25,000 nucleotides of DNA from Halisarca cf. caerulea (lineage: Eukaryota > Porifera > Demospongiae > Chondrillida > Halisarcidae), in contig CAUJGJ010000179.1 in assembly GCA_963170055.1 (NCBI GenBank), positions 1,817,101 through 1,842,100 on the forward strand. The letters run 5' to 3'. Shown piece by piece: positions 10,451-19,823 of this stretch (position 1 is its first letter; each line of letters begins with the position of its first letter). The notes beneath the pieces were generated by a model. That model was not told where the DNA came from, searched no databases, and worked only from the letters and a program-made list of their open reading frames with translations. Position numbers and translations under genes: made by a program.

Positions 10451-10939
10451 ACAGTTTCTAAAAATGATAGAAATCCCATCCCTCCACACAGATATGTTGC
10501 AGAAAACAGAGTAAGGGAAGTCTGCACTTGCTCAAGAACTTCAAATCGCAGAAGCACAATCTCTGCATGGGAAGAAATCTCCATCTCATGTGACACAAAT
10601 TACACCATCGATGCAGTGTGGCAGATGTCAGCTCCAAATCAAAGCAAGATAGCCCTATTTCTCAAGGAGTACTGCATCGATTGTCCCAACCAAACCTTGA
10701 CAATCAATGATGGTCCGTGTGGTGAGCCCACAAAGTTGTGCGATTGTGGGAACAATACCACTGTTATCAGCACAACTGGACAGATACAGATGAAGTTTAC
10801 AGGGTCCTGCTCCAATTCTTCAGCTACATCTGAAGGGTCTTGTTGCAACTGTTCAGCATGTCCCAATTGTTCATTTATGCTCAAAGGCTACTTCTTGCTA
10901 ATAGACGATTCCAACAGTGTATACACAAATTGCCAATGA
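9640..10939 (+). CDS. Secreted, heavily glycosylated Cys-rich CUB-like protein (three exons)
   Basis: Exons 9640-9860, 10105-10242 and 10492-10939 join in frame to 268 residues with GT-AG introns, both phase 2. The start is the first ATG after the leader and opens a clear signal peptide (SSWFLLLLTGSTVIAG). A Thr/Ser/Pro-rich segment follows, then CSAPWDGENW, where intron 1 falls at the same codon position as in the sister gene (CSTPWSGNEW). The distal part is CUB-like: AVWQMSAPNQSKIALFL, a Cys-rich segment around CIDCPNQTLTINDGPCGEP, then QIQMKFTGS and SFMLKGYFLLIDD. It has about nine N-glycosylation sequons and a Cys/Ser-rich insertion near its end. It lacks the basic cleavage region and C-terminal extension of the sister. 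Probably extracellular; ligand unknown. Confidence 0.8.
9873..9931. repeat. (CA)n microsatellite just inside intron 1
   Basis: A pure CA run beginning about a dozen bases after the donor at 9861, in intron 1 of the second CUB-like gene. Confidence 0.95.
10377..10449. repeat. (CA)n microsatellite in intron 2
   Basis: A pure CA run ending about 40 bp before the acceptor of the last exon of the second CUB-like gene. Preceded by less regular ACACGCACAA/TGCACG sequence. Confidence 0.95.
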
Positions 10940-11390
10940 TGTCACATACCACCAAATCCCGCAACACATGTGACTGGGCCAGTCTGTAACCCCCACCCCA
11001 ATCCAATAACTGCAGCTCGACCCCACCCTTCATGAATGTTCGTACGTACACACTCCCAATGCATTCACATACATTCTCGCACGGACATTTATTTTGAATT
11101 AACGACATTTATTACCTTATATGTCTCACATTTTTACCCATTGTTGTCCCATTAGTTTTGTTTTATTCTGTTTTTGTAATTTATTTCTTTTGAGATCAAT
11201 CAACGAATCAATCAATCTCAGTTCTTGAATAAGGCTGCTGCTGCCTGTGACTAGCGAATCACGTGCATACATTTAGCAATTCACATAAGCAATACTGTAA
11301 TGTATCGCTCATACGTGCAAATCACTTACGTACAGAAAATATAATATGTGAATACATATACACAAAAGTATATGTTCATTTACACTTGTG

Positions 11391-11443
<53 letters not shown>

Positions 11444-11561
11444 CATGCTGTACCCGAATATATGCAAATATAACAATAAATGCGATAAAATAACACTGGA
11501 CAATGATTGAAGTTAATAAGACAAAAACACACACACACGCACACACACACACACACACACG

Positions 11562-11593
<32 letters not shown>

Positions 11594-11791
11594 CACACAC
11601 ACACACACACGCACACACACACATGCACACACACACGCACGCACACACGCACGCACACACACACACACACACCTCATTACATACAGAGAGTAGACACAAC
11701 AGTACACATGCAACCTTACGAAAAGACACAACACACCCTATTTAGACACAGTGTCGAGTGAATGATCACGAAAATAAAGAAAACAGTCACA
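10940..11791. other. Convergent 3' region between the second CUB-like gene and MED11
   Basis: Non-coding. It holds the 3' UTR of the CUB-like gene (+) and that of MED11 (-). A candidate AATAAA lies at 11475-11480 (+). Two CA arrays occupy about 11393-11440 and 11526-11671. Confidence 0.55.
11393..11671. repeat. Two (CA)n arrays, the second interspersed with CG
   Basis: The first is pure CA (about 11393-11440). The second (about 11526-11671) is CA broken by regularly placed CACGCA units. All ORFs across them are artefacts. Confidence 0.93.
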
Positions 11792-12492
11792 TCATTGAAA
11801 ATGTCCATTAGCTGCTGTTTTCTGTGTACTTTGAAGAAGGGTGTTTACTTTGTTGCTGACAACATCAAGCTCTTGCAAGCACAGCTCATAGTCCTGCAGA
11901 TGGGAAACACAGTAAGCAGTATGCACACTACATAGGGCATTACATCACAAATGAACACACCACAACCACACTGTACAGTTCACTAAAGCATGACAACAAT
12001 CCCACATTGATAACCAACAGGTGTGTGTATGACAAAGATCCCACATTGAGAACCAACAGGTGTGAGTATGGATTGGTGGGACGTGCAGGTGACGAGTGGC
12101 TCCAACAACACATCACAACTTCAAAGGCTTTGAAGCAAAGTACTAACGTCTGGATCGCCAGGCAAACAGCAGTATGTGCATGCCAGGCCAGCCACCCACG
12201 CCCAACACAAGTGTGTCTCATGTAATCACATACAAATAATAGACTCAACAGCTGGCAACTCTGATGTGTGTGTATATAAGACTGGGTGTGAGGTGATATG
12301 CAATGGTACTTCTGGTACCACGACCGCAGGAGTTGACACATGTACACATGCTACGACACATACGTATGTACATCCCTACGCACACGCACACACACACACA
12401 CGCGCACGCGCGCACGCACACACACACACACATGCATGCATGCACGTACGCCTACATGCACCCACACGCACCCACATGCACCATCCCACACA

Positions 12493-12571
<79 letters not shown>

Positions 12572-13921
12572 GTACACACACACACAATTCTTTACATGTG
12601 CATTTGTAGACACAATAAGCACTCGTTGACCCGCTAACCATGCCAGGTGGCTGGGTAATAGCTGATTTGAGGTTAGGCACTAAGCAGATTATGGTTGATT
12701 TGGGCACAGATACTCGAATTTGTGTAATCAGCAGAACGGCTTAGTTGTGACGAGTGTGGAATGGGGCTGAACTGGGAGTATTATCCCAGTAACAAGTTCA
12801 CAAAGACAACACTATGTACACACGTGAACAGGGTGAGGCAGGTAACACTAGCTCGGGCTAGCAACCACTCCCAACAACGGCCATTATCTAGGTCGAAGTC
12901 CAACAAATATTGCATTTGTTGGAAAACTTACAGTTCAAAGGCAAGCTTGAATAGAAGCAAGCCTTTGGCACGTTGTCTTTGTAACAATGACACCAGTTAC
13001 GCTTTGCAATGCTCAAATCAGGTAGTCTGCCCGAAGACAACCTTTGATTCTCACAGAATGTGTGTCCAAAGCCCATTCCATCAACGCAGCAAAAGACAAT
13101 TAAGAAGCCTCATTGCACAGGGCATTGGCTGCTTACCCTCATTGAATGGAGACGAAGAGGCAGCTATGCAAGGAATGCCAGGGGCACAATGGGACACCAT
13201 TACATGTACACACCGATTTACATAGCTCTGTGTACCATAATACCTAACATTTAAAACCCCCACAAAAGTACACCATGTGGATATACAAAATCATAAGCTG
13301 CATCATAGACCTCAGCCCTCGCCTCGGTCTATGGCTGCATCCATGGGTAAGACCCGCCCACTTCCCGCCATCAGTACACATGATAATGTGATAAATGTAG
13401 TATATACATACGTACGTACGTGTCTACCTAATGGATTGTACACCGTACCTTCTCCAGTCCATATACTGAACTACTGTGGGCGACACTTGAGCCTACCTTA
13501 CTAAGGTAGGCTATCTGGTGTGACAGACTGTCGTGAATTTTCTGTAGAAAAACGTACAAAATACCAAGTACCATTTAACCACGACAAATCTGCGAGCCCT
13601 TATACAATAAAAAAGACTTAATTCGTTAAAAAGAATTCCTAAGTAAAAATTACCTGCTTTTGGATTTGGTACAAATCTCACTGACTCACTCTGAGTTGAT
13701 TCAAAAACTCTTGTGATTTCTTCTGAGTTACTTCGGGTACAGGTTGCGGGTTGGAGAGTTCACCAATGACTTCCGAAGCGGCTCTCAACATGTGTTCGAT
13801 ATCCTAAAGTGTGATACACTTAGATGAAAAGGTGAATACGTTTGTCTTTGTTTAAATAAAGATTTACTTCATGTGTTTTCGCTAATTCTTGCAACCGTGA
13901 AAACTGACTTTGCTTTGCCAT
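11792..13921 (-). CDS. MED11: MED11, Mediator head-module subunit (complete, four exons)
   Basis: MED11 is a small helical subunit of the Mediator head module that pairs with MED22 and links Mediator to RNA polymerase II initiation in the nucleus. Minus-strand exons 13921-13868, 13803-13690, 13541-13449 and 11893-11792 join in phase 0 at every junction to 120 residues, close to the usual animal length. Donors are GTAAAT, GTGAGT and GTACGG; acceptors are TTTAG, CTACAG and CTGCAG. Family landmarks in order: [19 protein letters not shown], a helix ending ASEVIGELS, the HQIAYLSKV strip, and the final helix [20 protein letters not shown]. These align with the corresponding stretches of human MED11 as I recall them. 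The third intron is about 1.56 kb and full of CA repeats. It is divergent from the USP gene, 158 bp between ATGs. Each exon is short, so none stands out as a single long ORF. Confidence 0.87.
12371..12589. repeat. CA-rich compound microsatellite in MED11 intron 3
   Basis: CA runs interrupted by GCGCACGC, ATGCATGCATGCACG and two ACGTACAC units. The long ORFs here are His-Thr or Cys-Val artefacts. Confidence 0.93.
12761..13225 (+). CDS. Unassigned 154-residue ORF inside MED11 intron 3 (opposite strand)
   Basis: An ATG-initiated frame open for 154 codons in non-repetitive DNA, which is long for chance at this base composition. It is rich in Ser, Arg, Cys and Asn, for example [18 protein letters not shown] and [18 protein letters not shown]. 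No signal peptide, membrane segment or known motif is visible, and splice junctions are not needed. It could be a nested gene, a transposon relic or chance. Confidence 0.25.
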   Translation: MGLNWEYYPSNKFTKTTLCTHVNRVRQVTLARASNHSQQRPLSRSKSNKYCICWKTYSSKASLNRSKPLARCLCNNDTSYALQCSNQVVCPKTTFDSHRMCVQSPFHQRSKRQLRSLIAQGIGCLPSLNGDEEAAMQGMPGAQWDTITCTHRFT

Positions 13922-14079
13922 TGCCGTCACTAACGTAAACTATCGCAATCGATAAAACTGCAGTATCGTTTCAACCACGTGTGGTGTAAATCCTCGTGTA
14001 AAATCCAACTTTTGAAGCTTTTTCAGTTGTCGATTTCACAGTATTTTGTTTACAATGATCTCTGAGGATCTCTGTCGTC
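13922..14079. promoter_or_regulatory. Bidirectional promoter region of MED11 (-) and the USP36/42-like gene (+)
   Basis: Only 158 bp separate the two divergent ATGs, so both promoters must lie here or overlap the first exons. No TATA box is obvious. A short upstream ORF begins at 14055 on the plus strand and ends at 14090, past the main ATG at 14080 and in a different frame. Confidence 0.6.
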
Positions 14080-17000
14080 ATGGAAGCTAAGATCGCTTCC
14101 CTTTTGAGGAAAAAGAAGAGAGCAGAAGGCAGTAAAAGACCCTCACAGTTGAATGACCATTTAAATGTGTCTTGTCAGCTGTTGGTTAGGCAAAGGATAG
14201 AGTTTGCAAAAAGTTCTATATCTCATTCACCTCTCGAAGAGCTTAAAAAGCGCTACCAACCCCTAAACAGGACTACCAATCCTCTCATACATGCCACCAT
14301 GGATACTGTCTCGCGAGTTGCTCATGAGAGTGAAGACAAAGATGGCGCAGCGAAGCCAAAGATCGTGTTGTTTGATGACAAGAAACTGGTAATGCACTGG
14401 ATGAATCCGCGTCCTGTGGGGGCGGGGCTTAGTAACCTTGGCAACACTTGCTTTTTAAACTCAGTCCTCCAGTGCTTGATGTATACCCCTCCACTGTTCA
14501 ACCAGTTAACTGGGACTGGACACACAAGCCAATGTGAGTGTCGTCTGCTGCAGTTTTTCTGCTATGTATGTACATATGTAACTGCAGATGCGTATATGAT
14601 GTGCATGTGTGTATGTGTGTGTGTGTGTGCCCATAGGTATGTGCATGTACATAACATGTATGCATACTGTACTTGTTCCAGTTGCAGCTTCCCCATAAGA
14701 TAAAATGCTAAGAGGTGTATACCTTATAAGGGAGAAAATGACGTGTACCTCAAACAGCCGCTATCATTAGGGGGGTATTTAGGGACTAGAACAATTCAGA
14801 GCAATTCAAAACATGGCGTCTTGTCGTTGGAGATGGATCCTGTTTTGCACACCTGCGTTTAAAAGGATAGAGGAAAGTCTTTCACTGAAGATTCTGAAAC
14901 AAGGGGTACCATCTAATGTCGGTGAACACTTTGAGCTTTGCAGGTTCATACTTTTCCTTAATAACTATTTTTCTAGACTCCAATTGCTGAGCAAAATAGG
15001 TTTATTCTCTGTACAAGAGGCTCTGCTTTTAGAACAGAACAATAAGATTTAGTCAGGAGGGGGGCCATCCTTTGAGAGAGATGCTGTAATTGTAGCAAGC
15101 ATGGCAGGCTTAGTCATGTGGGTGTATGCGGGCCTTTTGTCTGTGACAATGCTACACAAGGAAGCTCTTTTCCTGTGGCTAAGCTGCATAGGTTGCAAGT
15201 GACCACCATTAGCTGTTGTGTGGCTTAACTTGAAAACTAACACATTGCCAGACCAGGACATCATTTCGCTATAGTCTGTCCATCCAATTACAGCATAATG
15301 GATATGCAAGTATCTCTTAGCTGGTGAAAGTGCTTCTGTCTAATTGCGTGACATGGTGTATTGTGTGACATAGTGTGGTATATGTGTTGTGTTGACTGTA
15401 GTGGTTCTGCAGCCATTGTTCCTGGAGGCAGTCTAGGGAAGCTGATATATTAATGAGTACACTAACAGGAAGACTGTATTTAGTCTAGTAGTACCTATTT
15501 ATGATAATTTAACAAAGGGCTAGCAATATACCATACCATAGGTACTGGAACAGGATCATACTAGATGAGAGGGTCTCGCCAATTGCCGGTTCTGATTGGT
15601 CTCTATTCCTCTTCCGAGTTTCCATGGTGATGCATTATTGCCATTTTGCACTAATTTTGTTTGTTATTTTTGCAAGTACTTTTGTGAGTAGTTTTGCCAC
15701 AACCATTTTCTTAATTGTTGTGCTTAAGAACACTCAGGACATGCGGTAGACCCTCACTTGCCCCCACTCAATGGGACCAGCATACGTATGTTAGGATATG
15801 TGAAATTTGTACTGTAATAGAGAACTACAAGAACAGGTACATGCATAAGGAATCATTGTTAGGCTAGGCAACATTGATTCCCAGTTTATCGTCAAGCCTT
15901 TTAAATTATAGCATGTGGGAGGGCGGTTATTTTCTCATTATTCATTTGTATTGAAATGCACTTATTATTTATTACGTTCGTACATATTTGTACACTTTGA
16001 TCTTTATAATGAAACCTTCAAGTTAATGCAAACAATATAAAGAAACAAATGATTGAAGGTATTATATCTTTAATTTTGTTCTAAGACTAATACATGTACA
16101 ACTACATGTACGTACCGTATAGGCGCTAATTTTCACAGGATGTATATTTTGCAAGTGACGAACTTAGCTGATTTTGTGAATGGACCAGTCCCTACTATAT
16201 CTTGTCAGATGTCACATGTACGGTGTGTTAGATGTCACGTACGGTGTGTCAGATGTCACATGTACGGTGTGTCAGATGTCACATGTACGGTGTGTCAGAT
16301 GTCACATGTACGGTGTGTCAGATGTCACATGTACGGTGTGTCAGATGTCACATGTACGGTGTGTCAGATGTCACATGTACGGTGTGTCAGATGTCACATG
16401 TACGGTGTGTCAGATGACCCAAACTTTTTCGAGTCATCTGACACTGGCTCCTTATTTCTAACACTGCTACACTGCGACCTATCAGTATGCTGCGACCTAT
16501 CAGTATGCTGTGACCTATCAGTATGCTGTGACCTATCAGTATGCTGTGACCTATCAGTATAGCCTGGTTCACAATTGTTCGCAAGTACGCGCGAATTGGT
16601 CATTGCGACCAAAGCGACCAATTCGCACATTCGCATTTACTAATCGTGCCTATTCGCAAGAATAGAAAAATTTTCTATTCTTGCGAACGCTCGCAGCGAC
16701 TACCTTGCGAATGACTATTCACGCGTGATTGCGACCAATTGTGAACCTGGCTTATGCTGTGACCTATCAGTATGCTGTGACCTATCAGTATGCTGTGACC
16801 TATCCCTGCACTGTGACCTATCAGTATGTTGTCACCTAGCCATATGCTGACAGTATGTGTGTATAAGTGGGTGTCAAAGGTTATTTTAAGCTTAGCATTG
16901 TCTCCGTCAAGCTGTCAATTTAAATACAGTATTTTCTCCATTTTGCAGCAATCCTCGTGTGCTTGTGCTCAATTTGTATGGGCAAGATATGTACTGTAAG

Positions 17001-19516
17001 GCACTAACACTAGCCCTACAGCACACGTCTTGCTGTATGTATGTCGGTTGCAAGTTGTGTGTGTATGTATGTTCATTGGTTGCGAGTTGTGTGTGTGCAG
17101 TATGTTCTTGTACAGTTTGTCTATGGTAAGCTCTGAAACAGTGACTGTCATTTGAGGTGATTGTGCAGAGACTCCAGCTGTGGGGAATACGGCAAAGTCT
17201 CGTTATGGTGGGCGTTTGTGGTCTGAGGTATGAGATTGAGTGTGGGTAAGTCTACAAATTACATTTATGTACACAGTCAATGGGCTACACTCTTACTTGG
17301 TGTGTTTGTAAATCTGTTGCTGTTTGAAAAGAGAGTAGCTGTCAACCTGTGTCACACACACCTCCTGTCTATAGCAATCATTCCTGCACTTGTGCACATT
17401 ACATCTGATCGTGGTGGAAGTGAGTGGAACTGCCATGTTGTCTGGGGTGGTTGAATGCACTGTAAGAGGCTGATATTGGTTCTGGTTCTGTTATGTGCAA
17501 CTTGTGACAAGATTGTATGCTTGTACATACATACATACATTTTGAGTACCAGTGGATCAGTTTATAAAATACCTGGAATTCGAAGTGGCCCTTAGCATGG
17601 CCTACAGTGTTGACTGTTACTTGGTTACAGTGGTGATTGTTGCTTGGTTACAGTGGTGATTTTTGCTTGTTTGCAGTGGTGGCAGTTGCTTGGTTACAGT
17701 GGTGATGGTTACATGTGGAGTTGTGTCACATTTGCCGGGTCTTGGCCAACTGATCTCCTTTGCTATAATCTTATGCTAAATTTGTAGCGGTTTCATTGCG
17801 CAGCTGTAGCGGTTTTGCTGTGCAGCTGTAGCGGTTTTGCTGTGCAGCTGTAGCAGTTTCATTGCGCAACCATAGCGGTTTTGTTGCGCAGCTATAGCGG
17901 TTTTGCTGTGCAGCTGTAGCGGTTTTGCTGCGCAGCTGTAGCAGTTTCATTGCGCAACCATAGCGGTTTTGTTGCGCAGCTGTAGCGGTTTTGTTGCGCA
18001 GCTGTAGCGGTTTTGCTGTGCAGCTGTAGCGGTTTTGCTGCGCAGCTGTAGCGGTTTTGCTGCGCAGCTGTAGCGGTTTTGCTGCGCAGCTGTTGCGGTT
18101 TTGCTGCGCAGCTGTAGCAGTTTCGTTGTGCAGATGCTCACTTGGTGTGTGTGCTTAGCCCGCATCTGTCTCTGGGTGGATGCCATGTGGATGCTTCTTT
18201 GGATGTCAATCTTATCGTGTTTGGTGGTGTCATTCTGTGATACTGGCTTCGTATGTCTGCTTGGATGTGTGTGGTTGAGAAGAAAGGAATAAGGCCCTCG
18301 ATTTCTTCCATGTTAGGAATGGAATTTCTCCCAATACTTGTGTAATAGTGTTATTTAATTACCTTACATTGGATTAGCACTGCATTAGATAAAGTCTGAT
18401 TTTCATTGGGATGCAGCTGGTTACTATCCAGTCATTATCGTCTAGCATGTAATGTACTGTGGCAATGCCCACCCAATTCCTGTGAGCGATACGAATTGTG
18501 TCATATCAGTTCTTTATCGCGGGAGCTAATTGGCCAATCAAATCTTCGTGCAGCTGCGAATTTTTGCAGTTTCCCATGAAATGAGCAGAGCAAACCAATT
18601 AGGCAACTTAGCTGTAATCGAATCTGCAGAATATTACATCAGTTTTGCAGTGGTTATGAGGGGTGGGTGGTGTGCTTTGCTGCTAATGTTGTGTCGCTGG
18701 TAGCTGGGATGGATGCACCAAGGTCTAGACAGTGGTATGTGGGCCTTGCTGACTGTGCTTGTGGTTCTAGTTCTGAGTGGGTGGGTTTGAGTTGCTTCCC
18801 ACTCCTCACTTCCTGCACCTGCTTCCCCTCTCCCCTCCCCTCTCTCTCTCATCGTCACTCCTCTCTCTTGTTTGTATTCCCCTCTAATCCCCTCTCTCTG
18901 TCCCTCGCTCCTGTCCCCTCCCTCACTCACTCACTCCCTCACTCCATTCCTCCCTCTCCTCACTCCCTCACTCCTCTCTCCCTCACTCCTCTCTCCTTCC
19001 TTCCTCCCCTCTCCCTTCCTCCCCTCTACCTCCCTCTCCCTCCCTCCCTCTCCCTTCCTCCCCTCTCCCTTCCTCCCCTCTACCTCCCTCTCCCTCCCTC
19101 CCTCTCCCTTCCTCCCCTCTACCTCCCTCTCCCTCCCTCCCTCTCTCTGGGTGCCTGCAGGAAAGCCTATGACTAAAGGCTCCCTAGTCTAAATACTGAT
19201 ATCCTGGTACATACCCCGATAGCCTGATAGCCTGGTACCCTGACACCCCATTACCCTGTTACCCTGATACCTGATACCCTGGTACCCTGATACCCCAATA
19301 CCCTGGTACCCTGATACCTGATACCCTGATATCCCAATACCTGATACCCTGTCTGTTCACCCCACAGGTCACAAGGCAGGGTTTTGTTCACTATGTGAGC
19401 TTGAGAGGCACATACGGAGAGCCCTGGAGGGTGGAGTCATCAAGCCCATCAAAATAGTGCAGAACTTGAAAGGTACCCGACTGTGTATGTGTGTGTGTGT
19501 ATGTGTGTGTGTGTGC

Positions 19517-19561
<45 letters not shown>

Positions 19562-19747
19562 TGTGTATTTTAGTAATGTTTGCATGCTCTGTGCAGTTTT
19601 TGTAAATGTTTGTGTGTGTGTACTCTCTCTATCTTCTCCAGCCATTGGGAAGCACTTCAGACTTGGTTCTCAGGAGGATGCTCACGAGTTCCTTCGCTAC
19701 TTTGTTGATAGCATGCAGAAGAGCTGTTTACATGGACTACCTCCAAA
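14080..19747 (+). CDS. USP36/USP42-like ubiquitin-specific protease, 5' three exons
   Basis: A cysteine deubiquitinase of the USP36/USP42 group; human USP36 is nucleolar and acts in ribosome biogenesis. Exons 14080-14533, 19368-19472 and 19642-19747 join in frame (phases 1 and 1, then 2 at the last donor) and give the first 221 residues. The N-terminus is basic ([13 protein letters not shown]). The Cys box is intact: [20 protein letters not shown], with the likely nucleophile Cys124. Then come [20 protein letters not shown], corresponding to the zinc-coordinating-like segment seen in USP36, and [17 protein letters not shown], the QEDAHEFL signature, followed by [12 protein letters not shown]. 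The exons for the rest of the catalytic domain, including the His box, were not found up to 25000, so they probably lie to the right. Intron 1 is 4.8 kb and packed with satellites and a MITE. USP36 versus USP42 cannot be decided. Confidence 0.92.
14813..15052 (+). CDS. Unassigned short ORF in USP intron 1
   Basis: ATG at 14813 opens 79 codons ([19 protein letters not shown], then [19 protein letters not shown]). A possible donor CAG|GTTCAT lies within it. A second open stretch on the opposite strand, 15309-15049, also looks protein-like ([17 protein letters not shown]). No family is recognisable in either. It could be a nested gene or relic of a mobile element. Confidence 0.18.
   Translation: MASCRWRWILFCTPAFKRIEESLSLKILKQGVPSNVGEHFELCRFILFLNNYFSRLQLLSKIGLFSVQEALLLEQNNKI
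15310..16110. other. Intronic non-coding sequence
   Basis: Inside USP intron 1. No supported exon, RNA gene or long repeat was found. The sequence is moderately A/T-rich and unremarkable. Confidence 0.6.
16112..16180. mobile_element. Remnant of a family C MITE end
   Basis: TACCGTATAGGCGCTAATTT and the following GATGTATATTTTGCAAG resemble the left end of the full element at 20785-20994 (TACCGTATGCGCTTTAATTT ... AATGTATATTTCGCGG). No matching right end was found, so this is a truncated copy. Confidence 0.6.
16208..16416. repeat. 23-bp minisatellite (about nine copies)
   Basis: The unit is GATGTCACATGTACGGTGTG plus TCA, nearly identical in all copies; one copy lacks ACAT. It lies in USP intron 1. 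Confidence 0.95.
16476..16835. repeat. 18-bp minisatellite, split by a MITE
   Basis: The unit is GACCTATCAGTATGCTGT. About five copies precede a MITE inserted at 16561 and about four more follow 16752. Copies on both sides share the same consensus, so the array predates the insertion. Confidence 0.92.
16561..16752. mobile_element. MITE family D inserted in the 18-bp satellite, with TAT target-site duplication
   Basis: A 192-bp element with terminal inverted repeats: left AGCCTGGTTCACAATTG (16561-16577), right CAATTGTGAACCTGGCT (16736-16752), 16 of 17 matching. TAT occurs on both sides (16558-16560 and 16753-16755). The empty site is readable from the neighbouring units (CAGTATGCTG), which shows that TAT was duplicated. 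Internally there is a 35-nt palindrome (16653-16687) and another inverted repeat around GCGAATTGGTC/GACCAATTCGC. It is non-autonomous, with no ORF. A 3-bp duplication is reminiscent of PIF/Harbinger but does not prove it. Confidence 0.85.
16949..17227 (+). other. Exon-like segments of unknown affiliation in USP intron 1
   Basis: Two short stretches have consensus acceptors and donors: 16949-16995 (TTTTGCAG| ... |GTAAGG; reads [15 protein letters not shown]) and 17169-17227 (TTGTGCAG| ... |GTATGA). A third at 18651-18734 (TTTTGCAG| ... |GTATGT; reads [19 protein letters not shown]) joins the second in phase 2. The first and second cannot be joined in the frame shown without a stop. They do not match USP sequence. 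They could be exons of a nested gene, alternative exons or chance. Confidence 0.22.
17612..17715. repeat. Degenerate 23-24-bp tandem repeat (about four copies)
   Basis: Units around CTTGGTTACAGTGGTGATTG with several substitutions, in USP intron 1. Confidence 0.85.
17784..18130. repeat. 22-bp minisatellite with CAGCTG in each unit (about 15 copies)
   Basis: The unit is TAGCGGTTTTGCTGCGCAGC plus TG, with variants (TTTCATTGCG, CAACCATAGC). Each main-type copy carries a CAGCTG E-box-like palindrome inside GCGCAGCTG. It lies in USP intron 1. Confidence 0.94.
18810..19152. repeat. Long polypyrimidine (C/T) tract with internal tandem copies
   Basis: About 340 bp almost wholly C and T on the plus strand, with repeated CTCCCTTCCTCCCCTCTACC and CTCCCTCCCTCC units, about 215 bp upstream of the USP exon 2 acceptor. 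The ORFs over it (Ser-Leu-Pro repeats) are artefacts. Confidence 0.9.
19199..19352. repeat. Short-unit tandem repeat around CTGATACCC/TGGTACCC
   Basis: Irregular 7-12-bp units (TACCCTGATACC, CTGGTACCCTGATAC) end about 15 bp before the acceptor of USP exon 2 at 19368. It therefore lies where the branch point and polypyrimidine tract would be. Confidence 0.85.
19482..19567. repeat. (TG)n microsatellite in USP intron 2
   Basis: A TG run with a CGTGCG interruption, starting about 10 bp after the donor of exon 2. It fills about half of this 169-bp intron. Confidence 0.93.
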
Positions 19748-19823
19748 GTATGCACACACAAACCCCTCCTTGTCATAGGCAGGCTCACATGTGTGCACAT
19801 ACGTACATACGTTTGCATATGTG

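Noticed and set aside
16208..16416. CRISPR-like regular repeats
   Set aside because: Units are directly adjacent with no unique spacers, and the DNA is eukaryotic. The other minisatellites were rejected for the same reason.
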